Positions 23,155 through 32,131 of a DNA stretch of 39,216 nt are shown here, in pieces (position 1 is the stretch's first letter; the number at the start of each line of letters is the position of its first letter). The notes beneath the pieces are model-generated. The model was not told the origin of the DNA. It saw nothing but the letters and a program-made list of their open reading frames with translations, and ran no database searches. The translations under genes were made by a program, and so were the position numbers. The stretch comes from an uncultured Saprospiraceae bacterium (GTDB taxonomy: Bacteria; Bacteroidota; Bacteroidia; Chitinophagales; Saprospiraceae). The stretch is from the NCBI GenBank assembly GCA_937969415.1, contig CALBWK010000154.1, positions 1-39,216 of the forward strand, in the 5' to 3' direction.

Positions 23155-25866
23155 TTAATTTTTTACAAATTTCTTTAGATGCAATTCGTAACCGTTATCA
23201 TATTTTATAAAATAGATACCTGATTCTAATTGCGTGACATCTAGCTCCACTTGCTGACCTCCTACAGCCAATCTTTGTCTCAAAATTGTCTTTCCTTGCA
23301 AGTCAATAAGTTCTAGATTGTCTCCATCATTAAAAGCCACTGATGTCTTAAACGTAACGACCTCTGTTGCTGGATTAGGATATATGTGAAGTGTCGTCTG
23401 CTCTAGCATAGACTCTCTAAATAATGGACTCTCGTATGGTGGCAAAGGCTGTGCTCTAAGCCCTACTTCATTCCCTCCACTAAATCCAGATAAAGTTCTG
23501 AAAGTCTTAGTCGTAGACCAATCTGTCCACTGTCCGATATTACATTCGTGAGTGACTTGGAACTCATACTCTGTATCTGATTGTAAGCCAGAAGTGTATC
23601 GGTAATAGAGTGTAGAGACACCTGTCTCCTCCCAAATTGTAGCACCTACTGGTCTATATCTAAACTGGTTAGCGACATTACCAAATGGTTGCGGTGTATA
23701 CATATAGGCTGCGCTTCTAGAGATAGAACTATTATAAAGTCTATCGCCGTTAATTGCCGCACAAGCACCAGTTGCTCCACCCTTTGTAGTAAAAGTCGAC
23801 ACAAAAGACCAGTCTGTCCATACGCCTGCTTCACAGAGGTGTGCTACTTGAAATTCATATTCTGTACCAGCTGTCAAGCCTGATAAATATCTGTAGTAAT
23901 TATCTGAGATAGAAGACATCGTCCAATCACTTGTCCCAGAAGCTCTATATCTAAATTGATTATTGACCTTCCCATAAGGCTGCGACGTATAGATGTAAGC
24001 ATTATTTTCTAGCTCTCCACTTGTAAACAGACTCAACTCAAACACGGTACTACAACCCTCACTACCTTCGGTTCTGAAAGTCCCCGCCGAAGAAAACTCA
24101 GTCCAAATTCCTTGCTCACATTGGTGACGAACTTCGAACTCATAATCAGTTGCTGCTTCTAGACCATCTATAAATCTAAAGTAGTTATTGCTCAAATCTG
24201 ATAAGTTCCATATCGGAGAACCCGCAAATCGATATCTAAATTGATTGACAACTTGACCATAGGGTTGAGATGTATATACATAAGTACTCGTCTCAGTAAT
24301 ATTACTTGTTGACAAATTAGAATTCAGAAAAGTACTGCAAGCAGAATTAGTCGACATTCCTGTCGTAGTAAACTCTGCTGATTCAGAATAAGATGACCAA
24401 TTTTCTCCACAACATTTTCTTCTTACTTGGAACTCGTATTCTGTTCCTGGTTCTAATCCTGAAGCCCTAAAAAAGTACGCCATTGTCGCTGGAGACAATG
24501 TCCAATTTGTATCTCCTACTTTTCTATATCTGTAAGATACTTCTTGATCTTCTTGTAACGTTGGTTCGAAATAGTGCAGAAATGCCGCAGTATTGGCTAC
24601 ACCAGAAGTATAATAAGTACTGTTTCTATCTGTATTGGAAGGTGCTGCGCAATTAGAGTCCGCAGGAAAAATATTATGCACAACATATCTATCGTAGTAG
24701 AAAGTTATGACTTGTGTACCGACCTCTCCTGGGACTGGCTCCCAAGTTGTATCTGTATCGAGAAACCATCCATTGTTATCTCCACCCCATCCCCAATTGA
24801 AATGGAAAAATTCATTGGGTTGGTTAGGGTCAGGATCCAAAAAATAACCGTAGCCATCAACTACCCAAGAGTGAGTACCTCCAAAGTTAGGTGCAACTCC
24901 TGTTGCAATAAGCGGTCGCCCTTGATTGAGATCATCGATAGCGACACGTGCAAATTCTCCATCTGCATCATAGAACCAACTAGCAGCCTCGTCATAATTA
25001 AAGTAATGCACTAAGGCTTCTCTAACATAAGAGATAAAAGTCTCAGAATATACTGTAGAAAATGAGGTTCTTGTAGCAGCACCAGTCTGATAGATAAGCT
25101 GTGCAACATCATCATTGGGCTCTGTCAAGGAATCTGGCATATTATCCCAGTTATACGTTGTGTTGCAAAAATCTGCTGATAACGTACCATACTGAGGATC
25201 ATCGTAGGTAATGGTCAGATTACCCTGCGGAGGGTAATCGTGAAACTTAATCAATTGGGCCATAGCAACTGGCACACAACCACAATAAGTCCCTCCTGCA
25301 ATTGCCTCTGGGTCTGCATCCTTAGGAGTAAAGTCATTGTAAAACTCTCCTTGATTCCATAGTGTCGTCGTCAGAGGAGATACGACTGTCCCATCAGGAT
25401 CTTTAGTAAGATAATCCGTAGGTTGAAGAGCAGCAAGCGCCGCCCACTCATTCTGAACTTTCTGCGAAGCCTGTACGCCAGTTCTTCTTAGATGCTCAAT
25501 CTGTACCTCGTGACGACCTAAGGTATTGAATAGGGATTCTCCATAAATCTCATTGTCTAGATTAATCTGACTCTCATCAGAAAAAGCCAATACAGGACTA
25601 TAGACGTCCTGAGCAGATATTATGACGAAACCTTTAGGCTCAAAATTGAATATGTAGTAAGATGACTCCCCATCTAGTGTCGTTCTAGTGTAAGCCTCTG
25701 TCACTTTAATATCCGCCATACTTTTCAGCTGGTGGTTAGACTTTACTGCAAACACCGTCTTAGCGTAGTCTCTAGCTTGTTGTTCTGGAACTTGCTTAGC
25801 ACCTAAAAAACTAGTGCTAATCAACATTATAAGAACTGTTAAAAGCGAAAATCTTGAATTAATCAT
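23155..25866 (-). CDS. T9SS-secreted C10 family cysteine protease (streptopain-like)
   Basis: A 903-residue protein with a signal peptide (to about SFLGAK), then a Spi-like propeptide region (QQARDYAKTVF...YYIFNFEPKGFVIISAQD, about 25-110). The C10 catalytic domain spans about 150-400. Nucleophile Cys197 lies in CGCVPVAMAQLIKFHDYP, His332 in GTHSWVVDGYG, and Asn357/Trp in FHFNWGWGGDNNGWF. Residues 406-800 hold four fibronectin III-like repeats. The last 80 residues are a type A T9SS sorting domain (LHIYPNPATEVVTF ... LESGIYFIKYDNG). It is therefore exported, passed across the outer membrane by type IX secretion and probably surface-attached. The target proteins are unknown. It stands alone, ended by the terminator at 23016-23044. 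Confidence 0.94.
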   Translation of the reverse strand: MINSRFSLLTVLIMLISTSFLGAKQVPEQQARDYAKTVFAVKSNHQLKSMADIKVTEAYTRTTLDGESSYYIFNFEPKGFVIISAQDVYSPVLAFSDESQINLDNEIYGESLFNTLGRHEVQIEHLRRTGVQASQKVQNEWAALAALQPTDYLTKDPDGTVVSPLTTTLWNQGEFYNDFTPKDADPEAIAGGTYCGCVPVAMAQLIKFHDYPPQGNLTITYDDPQYGTLSADFCNTTYNWDNMPDSLTEPNDDVAQLIYQTGAATRTSFSTVYSETFISYVREALVHYFNYDEAASWFYDADGEFARVAIDDLNQGRPLIATGVAPNFGGTHSWVVDGYGYFLDPDPNQPNEFFHFNWGWGGDNNGWFLDTDTTWEPVPGEVGTQVITFYYDRYVVHNIFPADSNCAAPSNTDRNSTYYTSGVANTAAFLHYFEPTLQEDQEVSYRYRKVGDTNWTLSPATMAYFFRASGLEPGTEYEFQVRRKCCGENWSSYSESAEFTTTGMSTNSACSTFLNSNLSTSNITETSTYVYTSQPYGQVVNQFRYRFAGSPIWNLSDLSNNYFRFIDGLEAATDYEFEVRHQCEQGIWTEFSSAGTFRTEGSEGCSTVFELSLFTSGELENNAYIYTSQPYGKVNNQFRYRASGTSDWTMSSISDNYYRYLSGLTAGTEYEFQVAHLCEAGVWTDWSFVSTFTTKGGATGACAAINGDRLYNSSISRSAAYMYTPQPFGNVANQFRYRPVGATIWEETGVSTLYYRYTSGLQSDTEYEFQVTHECNIGQWTDWSTTKTFRTLSGFSGGNEVGLRAQPLPPYESPLFRESMLEQTTLHIYPNPATEVVTFKTSVAFNDGDNLELIDLQGKTILRQRLAVGGQQVELDVTQLESGIYFIKYDNGYELHLKKFVKN
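23490..24655 (-). repeat. Four fibronectin III-like repeats in the C10 protease
   Basis: Four units of roughly 95 residues. Each starts with a Cys-containing strand, then carries a Y-x-Y-T-x-Q-P-x-G-type strand, QFRYR-like strand, W, Y(F/Y)R, GL-x-x-x-TEYEFQV, a second Cys and G-x-W-T-x-(W/F)S with a final TF-x-T. Units 2-4 share the PYG/PFG and NQFRYR words almost exactly; unit 1 is more diverged. The paired Cys in each unit could form a disulfide outside the cell. Confidence 0.85.
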
Positions 25867-26053
25867 CTTTTACTGTTAGATTTTTTGTTTTAAGACCCCT
25901 CATTCGTGAAGAGAAGCATCTGTTTATGTCAGCAAAGGGTTATTGGTTAGTGGAATAAAACCAAAAAATGCCATTCTTAAGATAACATTCACATTAATGG
26001 TATAAATATCGTGCCTAGACAGTCATTTTTCAAGAAATTATGTGTCCGCAAGC

Positions 26054-26086
26054 GACAATCAAAACTTATTTAAGTTATTGATTGTC
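26054..26086. promoter_or_regulatory. Long imperfect hairpin upstream of mini-ORFs
   Basis: GACAATCAA (26054-26062) pairs with TTGATTGTC (26078-26086), and the inner AACTT pairs with AAGTT around ATTT, with one unpaired A. This is 14 bp of stem. No T run follows, so it is not a classical terminator. It could be a protein-binding site or an RNA structure ahead of the ribosome binding site at 26102. Confidence 0.45.
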
Positions 26087-26115
26087 AGTTCGTTATGAAA
26101 TAGGGAGGTGTTAAT

Positions 26116-26172
26116 ATGCTAGCTCATCTCCAAGAATTGTCTTGCAAGAGAGATATATTTTCATTTATATGA
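26116..26172 (+). CDS. Possible 18-residue leader ORF
   Basis: ATG at 26116 with a near-perfect Shine-Dalgarno AGGGAGGTG five bases before it, rare in this window. The peptide is MLAHLQELSCKRDIFSFI. Its stop overlaps the next mini-ORF as ATGA (26169-26172). It could be a leader peptide, a remnant or chance; no homology can be judged. Confidence 0.25.
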   Translation: MLAHLQELSCKRDIFSFI

Positions 26173-26246
26173 GCGACAATGGAGATACTTGGAATGAAAC
26201 CGTTAGTCAAGGTAACATCAGTTATGAGGTTGAATGGAAGGTATAA
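26169..26246 (+). CDS. Possible 25-residue mini-ORF or gene remnant
   Basis: It starts in an ATGA overlap with the preceding 18-residue ORF. The 25-residue product contains SDNGDTWNETVSQG and ends SYEVEWKV, a beta-strand-like composition that looks like the tail of a larger protein. The frame is open 18 codons further upstream without a start. It may be a decayed gene end. Confidence 0.2.
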   Translation: MSDNGDTWNETVSQGNISYEVEWKV

Positions 26247-26318
26247 AACTGAGTTAAGGAATACCCTATATTTATAACTAGGAAAGATAATTCAGACCTT
26301 TTAATAACTAAGACAGAG

Positions 26319-26597
26319 ATGCAACTTGACAATCAATTACAAGGCTACCTAGATGACGATGGCTTACTAGCGCGGTTGCCAGGAAAGAAACAAAAGAAGA
26401 AATTAGATCTGCTTATAGAATTTCTTGCTTCACAATTTCAGACAGATACAACTTATACGGAAGTCGATGTCAATACAATTCTCAATCGACATCATAGCTT
26501 TAATGATCCTGCAACCTTGAGAAGACTTCTTATAGGAACAAAGAAACTAGAAAGGAGTGTGGACGGTAGAGCTTATTGGAAAACAATAAAATCCTAA
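26319..26597 (+). CDS. DUF2087 domain protein
   Basis: A 92-residue protein that is essentially one DUF2087 domain: LPGKKQKKKLDLLIEFLASQF, then the YTEVDVNTILNRHHSFNDPATLRRLLIG core and the final basic Arg-Ser-Val-Asp-Gly-Arg-Ala-Tyr-Trp strand. In other bacteria the domain occurs alone or fused to HTH regulators and resembles a small winged-helix-like fold. Nucleic-acid binding is plausible but not shown. It is soluble and basic. It is followed after 38 bp by the DUF6090 gene. Confidence 0.85.
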   Translation: MQLDNQLQGYLDDDGLLARLPGKKQKKKLDLLIEFLASQFQTDTTYTEVDVNTILNRHHSFNDPATLRRLLIGTKKLERSVDGRAYWKTIKS

Positions 26598-26635
26598 ATA
26601 GATTATCAGGACCAAACCTATAAATACACCCAAGC

Positions 26636-27334
26636 TTGAGTAAAGAAAGCAGTTGGAAAAAATATCTCTTTGAATTCATTTCAATTTTCATTGCAGTCGT
26701 ATCAGCTTTTGCTTTAAGCAACTGGAATGACAACAGAAGTAGTCGACAATCGGAAAACAAAATATTAATTGAACTAAAAAATAGTATCGAAAACGATATT
26801 AAAGACTTCAAAGTCAATATAGGAGGCAATACACTAAGCCTGAGAGCGGATGAGATATTCAGAGACCTCATCGACAACAAAGAAGTTAGTCAAGACTCGA
26901 TAAGTCTAATGTATATCGCCTTATTCAGAGATTACATTCCTATAATTAATAAATCCGCATACGAGTCCTTCAAATCTAATAATCTAAAGACTATCACCAA
27001 TGACTCTCTAAGGTTACAAATCATAGAGTTGTATGATTACCATTATAGTGTAATAGAAGCTTTAGAATATGAAGTCGCGGAAATGAATTCTTATACGAAT
27101 TACTTTTCGGAGACAAATAGGATGTTGAATCCATATATGCAATTCGATTCATCCACCGGGGATCTTGTTAAAATAGTTGGACCTGTCAACTTAGATAAAG
27201 AGGAGAAGAACAAGATGCTGAGCTTCCTGTGGCGCATACGAAAGAATCGCCAATTTAAACTAGCCAAGTACAATTCAATCACACAAGTGATAGAGCGGGT
27301 GAAATCCAACATTGAAAAGGAGTTAGACAGATAA
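26636..27334 (+). CDS. DUF6090-family single-pass membrane protein
   Basis: A 232-residue protein with one N-terminal membrane helix (FEFISIFIAVVSAFALSNW) followed by NWNDNR and a long helical, charged region. This is the layout of DUF6090 proteins, frequent in Bacteroidota and of unknown function. The helix followed by W-N-x-x-R is the family's most obvious mark. The start is TTG at 26636: no ATG is available before the helix. The C-terminal half is rich in Lys, Glu and aromatic residues and would be extracytoplasmic if the helix is a signal anchor. It converges with the next minus-strand gene. Confidence 0.75.
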   Translation: MSKESSWKKYLFEFISIFIAVVSAFALSNWNDNRSSRQSENKILIELKNSIENDIKDFKVNIGGNTLSLRADEIFRDLIDNKEVSQDSISLMYIALFRDYIPIINKSAYESFKSNNLKTITNDSLRLQIIELYDYHYSVIEALEYEVAEMNSYTNYFSETNRMLNPYMQFDSSTGDLVKIVGPVNLDKEEKNKMLSFLWRIRKNRQFKLAKYNSITQVIERVKSNIEKELDR

Positions 27335-27387
27335 TGCAGCAGAGAAAGCTACAACATCTTATTTAAGCCTACGTCCATAACTATTAA

Positions 27388-28629
27388 TTATAGGCCGATC
27401 AGCTCAATAAAAATCAAATCTATCACGCCTATTTTCAGCCCATTATCTTCCTGATACTGCAGTACACCTTTTAAGAATTTGGCATCTGTGTAAGGGCCAC
27501 TCACTACACCTTTCTCAGTGAGTTTTTTATAGATCATTTCCTTATTCTTCTGAGTGAGCGGGCTGACACAGAGAATCCTTTCGGGACCTTCTTTTACGTA
27601 GCCTTCTGTCTGAGTCACTATTGTTGTGATTGGAGAAGGAGAGGGATCTCTGACAATTTCAACTTCTGATTGTTTGACGAGTTTCTTTAGATTTATTTCT
27701 TGGTACTGAGAAGGAACCAAAACCCTTTCAACATCTGCATTGGTTACAAGTTTTATAGAGCTTCTTGTGGTATAAGTATATTCTAAACATTTTTTCTTTA
27801 CCTGATCTACATTGGGTATAGACTTATACTTATATGTTTTGAAAACTTGTTCTTTCTTTATCCTCTTTACTGTGGCTGGCTTGATTAAGGCCAAGTAAGA
27901 GTAAGATTCTTTTAATTCTTCTTTGCGCTTGTAGCAGTACTTTCCAATGCGCTCATAGTCTGGTGGGCAGACATAACAATTTCTGATCAGTGTGTCTTTG
28001 ACTTGATCAGCGTCCGCAATAAAATATTTGAGCAAATTTGAATCTGTTACATCATCAAGACCCTCTAGAACAGTAAATTTTTCTGGCAACACCTTCTGCT
28101 CTACCGACAACTCTCCGATTTTAACATCCTTTAGCTCTAGCTTATCATAAAGTTCTCCAAGCTTTACATCCAAAGTCACATAGCCGTACTCAGCAGGAAT
28201 AATTTCTACATCCGTATAAGCACCCATAGCCAAATATGTTTCTTCTACTTCTATTTGCTCGGTTTCTTCGCAGATATTGCCGATACTTGCGACCACCTGA
28301 CTCGTGACTGTTTCAAGTGTTGCAGGCACCCTACGATACTGATAATAACCCTCCTTATACAAGAGTTCCTCTGGGGTTTCTTTATACTTGGCTTGAACCA
28401 AGGGTGTTACCTGACCAGCATCTAAAGTCTGAACAATTTGGATTTCTTCTCGAGGAACTTTCCTGTAGTATTCAGTTTCGATTTCTTCATATAGAAAATC
28501 CGCACCCCGCTCCTCAAACTTATCTAATTGATAAGGTTCCCTTGGAGACACCTTCATGAAATTAGGGGTACTCGTAGGACTACAGCCACTGACCAATACG
28601 ACAATGAAAAATAAAATTGTTGCTCTCAT
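27388..28629 (-). CDS. Lipoprotein with VPA-type repeats and C-terminal peptidoglycan-binding-like domain
   Basis: A 413-residue lipoprotein (FFIVVLVSGCSPTS, lipobox Cys in VSGC). The middle holds several diverged repeats in which a Pro-containing word is followed by V-x-x-x-V or I strands: RKVPREEIQIV, RRVPATLETVTSQVV, EIIPAEYGYVTLDV, LIKPATVKRIKKEQV and RVLVPSQYQEINLKKLV. Similar repeats are seen in OmpA-type envelope proteins. A Cys-rich stretch (NCYVCPPDYERIGKYC) lies near residues 215-235. The last 55 residues resemble a PG_binding_1 domain (MIYKKLTEKGVVSGPYTDAKF ... YQEDNGLKIGVIDLIFIELIG). It probably bridges the outer membrane and peptidoglycan. It starts 40 bp after ileS and may share its transcript. 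Confidence 0.75.
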   Translation of the reverse strand: MRATILFFIVVLVSGCSPTSTPNFMKVSPREPYQLDKFEERGADFLYEEIETEYYRKVPREEIQIVQTLDAGQVTPLVQAKYKETPEELLYKEGYYQYRRVPATLETVTSQVVASIGNICEETEQIEVEETYLAMGAYTDVEIIPAEYGYVTLDVKLGELYDKLELKDVKIGELSVEQKVLPEKFTVLEGLDDVTDSNLLKYFIADADQVKDTLIRNCYVCPPDYERIGKYCYKRKEELKESYSYLALIKPATVKRIKKEQVFKTYKYKSIPNVDQVKKKCLEYTYTTRSSIKLVTNADVERVLVPSQYQEINLKKLVKQSEVEIVRDPSPSPITTIVTQTEGYVKEGPERILCVSPLTQKNKEMIYKKLTEKGVVSGPYTDAKFLKGVLQYQEDNGLKIGVIDLIFIELIGL

Positions 28630-28669
28630 AATAATCGAAATATAAAGACACTAATCCTCTACCCTGCCA

Positions 28670-31600
28670 TTATACCACCGTAAGTTTTAGATTCAAATTA
28701 ATTTCTCCCGGCAGCTCTATCCCTTCTCCATTATTATCCTTTAACTCCAGGCTATCCGCTAGAACTTCATTCTTAATGTAGTCGCCATACTGCCCTACTG
28801 CCTCTATGATATGCTCGTGGTCTGTCAACTCTATATTGATACGATCCGTCACGTTGAAATCAGAATCTTTTCTTCTATTCTGAATTCTATTAACAAGCTC
28901 CTTCGCTATACCTTCATTAATCAAGTCAGGTGTCAGGGTTATATCTAGAGCTACAGTGATCTTTCCATTTTGCGCCACTTGCCATCCTGGAATCTCTTGA
29001 GCAGAGATATCAAAATCTTCATAGCTCAACTCAAAGGTCTCACCATCCAACACTAATTGATATGGCGCAGTCGGATCGGCTTCAATCTTCGCTATCTCCT
29101 CATCACCAAAACTATTTATCATCGCTGCAGCAGCTTTCATTTGCTTCCCTAATTTTTTTCCCAAGGTCTTGAAGTTGGGTTTGATTTTCTTTTTGATGAC
29201 GCCTGAGGCATCCGACATATATTCTATTTCCTTGACATTGACCTCTGCTTTTATCAAATCTTCTACAGCTCTTAGCTGTGTCTCAAATTTGTCATCCAGT
29301 ATAGGAATCATCACCTTAGATAGTGGCTGTCGTACTCTAAGTGACTCTTTTTTTCTAAGGGATAAAACAAGAGAGCAGACCTTTTGCGCATAATCCATAC
29401 GCTGCTCAAGATCTTTATCGATAAGCTCTGCGTGCACAGTCGGATACATACTTAAATGCACAGAGCTATGGGCCTCTTGTCCAGAAACTTCATTGAGATT
29501 CTTGTACAACCAATCTGCAAAGAAAGGAGCTATCGGCGCCATCAACTTTGTGATCGTTGACAAGCACGTGTATAGCGTCTGGTAAGCCGCCACCTTATCT
29601 GAACTGTAATCGCCTTTCCAGAATCTTCTTCTGCACAGACGGACATACCAATTAGATAAGTGTGACTCTACAAATTCTTGGATTCTTCTACCAGCACGTG
29701 TTGGTTCGTATTCTGCGTAATCCTTTTCGACTTCTTGGACGACGGTATTGAGCAAAGAAATGATCCATCTATCTATCTCTGGACGATCTGTCAGTGGCAC
29801 CTCAGCCTCTGCATACTGAAATCCATCTATGTTGGCGTACAGCGCAAAGAAAGAATAGGTTGCATTCAGAGTGCCAAAAAATTTACGCCTCACCTCATCT
29901 ATACCCGCTACATCAAACTTAAGATTATCCCAAGGGTTGGCATTGGTCATCATATACCAGCGTGTAGCATCAGAGCCATACTTCTCCAGAGTTTCAAATG
30001 GGTCTACAGCATTACCGAGACGCTTGGACATCTTCTGACCATTCTTATCAAGTACAAGTCCATTGGAGACTACATTCTTATAAGAGACTTTATCAAAAAC
30101 CATCGTCGCTATCGCGTGCAAAGTATAGAACCATCCTCTTGTCTGATCCACACCTTCTGCAATAAAGTCTGCAGGAAAATTTCTCTCAAAAATTTCTTTG
30201 TTCTCAAATGGGTAGTGCCATTGTGCATACGGCATAGATCCAGAATCAAACCAAACATCAATCAAATCCGCCTCTCGCTTCATCTCCTTACCAGAAGGGC
30301 TAACAAGCGTGACATCATCTATGTACGGCTTATGCAAATCATCTGGGACTTTCTGAGATAAGCCTAATTTTTCGTTGGCTTTAGCAATTTCATTACCTAG
30401 CTCTTCTATACTGCCGATACAGATTTCTTCTTCCCCATCTTCTGTCCTCCAGATCGGTAAAGGAATCCCCCAGAATCTAGATCTCGACAAGTTCCAATCC
30501 AAGAGATTTTCCAACCACACTTGGAATCTGCCGGTACCTGTATGTGCAGGTTTCCAATTAATTTCATTCTTGTTCAGCTCAGCCATTCTGTCTCGCATCT
30601 TAGAGGAAGATACAAACCAACTGTCTAGCGGATAGTATAAGATAGGCTTATCCGTCCGCCAGCAATGCGGATACGAGTGATTGTATTTCTCAACCTTAAA
30701 GGCTTTATTTTCTTTCTTGAGCTTGACAGCTATCCGCAAATCTGTAGACTCAAAGCCACCTAGCTTTTGCTCTTCTGCCGAGTAGTATTCTGCTCTGACG
30801 TAGTCACCAGCAAAATCTGTTACCTCTTTCACAAACTTCCCTTGGCTATCGACAAGCGGTGCTTGCTCTTTTCCTCTCTGCACGAGGATCGACGGCACAT
30901 TGTTCTGCATACAGACACGGTAATCATCAGAACCAAAGACAGAAGCCGTATGCACGATACCGGTACCATCTTCCGTAGACACAAAATCTCCTAAGATGGC
31001 TCTAAATGCATCCCCACTCTCCGGCTGCACATAAGGCATCAGTTGCTCGTAGTGAATACCTTCCAAGTTTTTGCCTGCAGTTGTTTGGATGACCTTCCAT
31101 GGAATCAATTTTCCAGTCGGGTCATAATCTGTTAGTGCTATTTCCTTGCCCTCTTCTTTAAAATATTTTTTGATGAGCTCGGTCGCCAAAATAACCGTTA
31201 TCGGCTCCTTCGTATATGCATTAAAAGTCTGGACAATGGAGTACTCAATCTTAGCCCCTAGTGCTACTGCACAGTTAGATGGCAGCGTCCAAGGTGTCGT
31301 CGTCCAAGCCAAAAAATACACATCATTAGGGTGTCCCTCATATAAGAAAGCGGATTTGTCATCTTTGATCAACTTAAACTGTGCCGTGACAGAGAGGTCT
31401 TTTATGTCCCTATAGCAGCCGGGCATATTGAGTTCGTGAGAACTCAGACCCGTACCAGCTGCTGGAGAATAGGGCTGTACAGTATAGCCTTTATAGAGGA
31501 GGTCTTTCTTATATAATTGCGATAGTAACCACCACACAGACTCGATATAATTATTATCAAAGGTGATATAAGGATTATCCAGATCAACCCAATAGCCCAT

Positions 31601-32014
31601 CTTTCTTGTGATGTCATCCCACTGATCCTTGAACTGCATCACCGTCGTACGGCAAGCTTGATTATACTCTTCGACAGTAATCTTGGTACCGATATCTTCC
31701 TTGGTGATGCCAAGGGTCTTCTCCACATTGAGCTCGATTGGGAGACCGTGGGTATCCCATCCACCCTTTCGCTCTACCCGCTTGCCCTTCATCGTATGGA
31801 ACCTACAGAAAAGGTCCTTGACGGTACGGGCCATCACGTGGTGGATGCCTGGTTTTCCATTGGCTGAGGGCGGCCCCTCGTAGAAGACATAGGTATTGTC
31901 TTCAGGTCTATCACTGATACTCTTTTCGAATATCTTGTTGTCATCCCAGAACTTGAGGATTTCCTTGTCGATTTCAGGGAGATTCAGCCCTTTCTGCTCT
32001 CTATACTTTGCCAT
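28670..32014 (-). CDS. ileS: Isoleucyl-tRNA synthetase
   Basis: Charges tRNA-Ile in translation. A class I synthetase of 1114 residues with the HIGH-type motif in PPSANGKPGIHHVMART (about 50-65) and KMSKRLGN near residue 660. Also present are the editing CP1 domain (WTTTPWTLPSNCAVALG), EGVDQTRGWFYTLHA, and an anticodon-binding C-terminal region without a clear zinc-finger tail. Length and motif spelling are those of the long IleS type common in Bacteroidota, some of which is mupirocin-tolerant. That property cannot be judged here. A perfect -7 box precedes it. Confidence 0.97.
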   Translation of the reverse strand: MAKYREQKGLNLPEIDKEILKFWDDNKIFEKSISDRPEDNTYVFYEGPPSANGKPGIHHVMARTVKDLFCRFHTMKGKRVERKGGWDTHGLPIELNVEKTLGITKEDIGTKITVEEYNQACRTTVMQFKDQWDDITRKMGYWVDLDNPYITFDNNYIESVWWLLSQLYKKDLLYKGYTVQPYSPAAGTGLSSHELNMPGCYRDIKDLSVTAQFKLIKDDKSAFLYEGHPNDVYFLAWTTTPWTLPSNCAVALGAKIEYSIVQTFNAYTKEPITVILATELIKKYFKEEGKEIALTDYDPTGKLIPWKVIQTTAGKNLEGIHYEQLMPYVQPESGDAFRAILGDFVSTEDGTGIVHTASVFGSDDYRVCMQNNVPSILVQRGKEQAPLVDSQGKFVKEVTDFAGDYVRAEYYSAEEQKLGGFESTDLRIAVKLKKENKAFKVEKYNHSYPHCWRTDKPILYYPLDSWFVSSSKMRDRMAELNKNEINWKPAHTGTGRFQVWLENLLDWNLSRSRFWGIPLPIWRTEDGEEEICIGSIEELGNEIAKANEKLGLSQKVPDDLHKPYIDDVTLVSPSGKEMKREADLIDVWFDSGSMPYAQWHYPFENKEIFERNFPADFIAEGVDQTRGWFYTLHAIATMVFDKVSYKNVVSNGLVLDKNGQKMSKRLGNAVDPFETLEKYGSDATRWYMMTNANPWDNLKFDVAGIDEVRRKFFGTLNATYSFFALYANIDGFQYAEAEVPLTDRPEIDRWIISLLNTVVQEVEKDYAEYEPTRAGRRIQEFVESHLSNWYVRLCRRRFWKGDYSSDKVAAYQTLYTCLSTITKLMAPIAPFFADWLYKNLNEVSGQEAHSSVHLSMYPTVHAELIDKDLEQRMDYAQKVCSLVLSLRKKESLRVRQPLSKVMIPILDDKFETQLRAVEDLIKAEVNVKEIEYMSDASGVIKKKIKPNFKTLGKKLGKQMKAAAAMINSFGDEEIAKIEADPTAPYQLVLDGETFELSYEDFDISAQEIPGWQVAQNGKITVALDITLTPDLINEGIAKELVNRIQNRRKDSDFNVTDRINIELTDHEHIIEAVGQYGDYIKNEVLADSLELKDNNGEGIELPGEINLNLKLTVV

Positions 32015-32039
32015 ATATGGAAATATTTAAATATGACAG

Positions 32040-32047
32040 CAAAAGTA
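32040..32047 (-). promoter_or_regulatory. Possible ileS promoter (-7 box)
   Basis: On the minus strand this reads TACTTTTG, a perfect TAnnTTTG match, 25 bases before the ileS ATG at 32014. The upstream TTTG box is not clear. Confidence 0.4.
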
Positions 32048-32131
32048 AGGATTCGGGGGTTAAGAAGAGATATCTAGCTATGGTCTAAGCCCAAGTCGTT
32101 AAAAGTGTTCTTGCAAGTAAGTTTATCAAGG

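Larger units (their letters stand above)
25867..26318. other. Interval with hairpin and two coupled mini-ORFs
   Basis: Four hundred and fifty-two bases between divergent genes without a conventional gene. Its middle holds a long hairpin (26054-26086), a strong Shine-Dalgarno-like AGGGAGGTG at 26102-26110, an 18-codon ORF and an overlapping 25-codon ORF. These are listed separately. I saw no clear promoter for the protease on the minus strand. Confidence 0.5.

Noticed and set aside
24574-25014. 146-codon ORF antisense to the C10 protease
   Set aside because: Shadow of a clear gene on the other strand; Cys- and Ile-rich text without motif or start signal.
29678-30361. 227-codon ORF antisense to ileS
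   Set aside because: It is the reverse frame of a highly conserved synthetase gene; its composition (Ile/Arg/His rich) is that of a shadow frame and no domain is visible.
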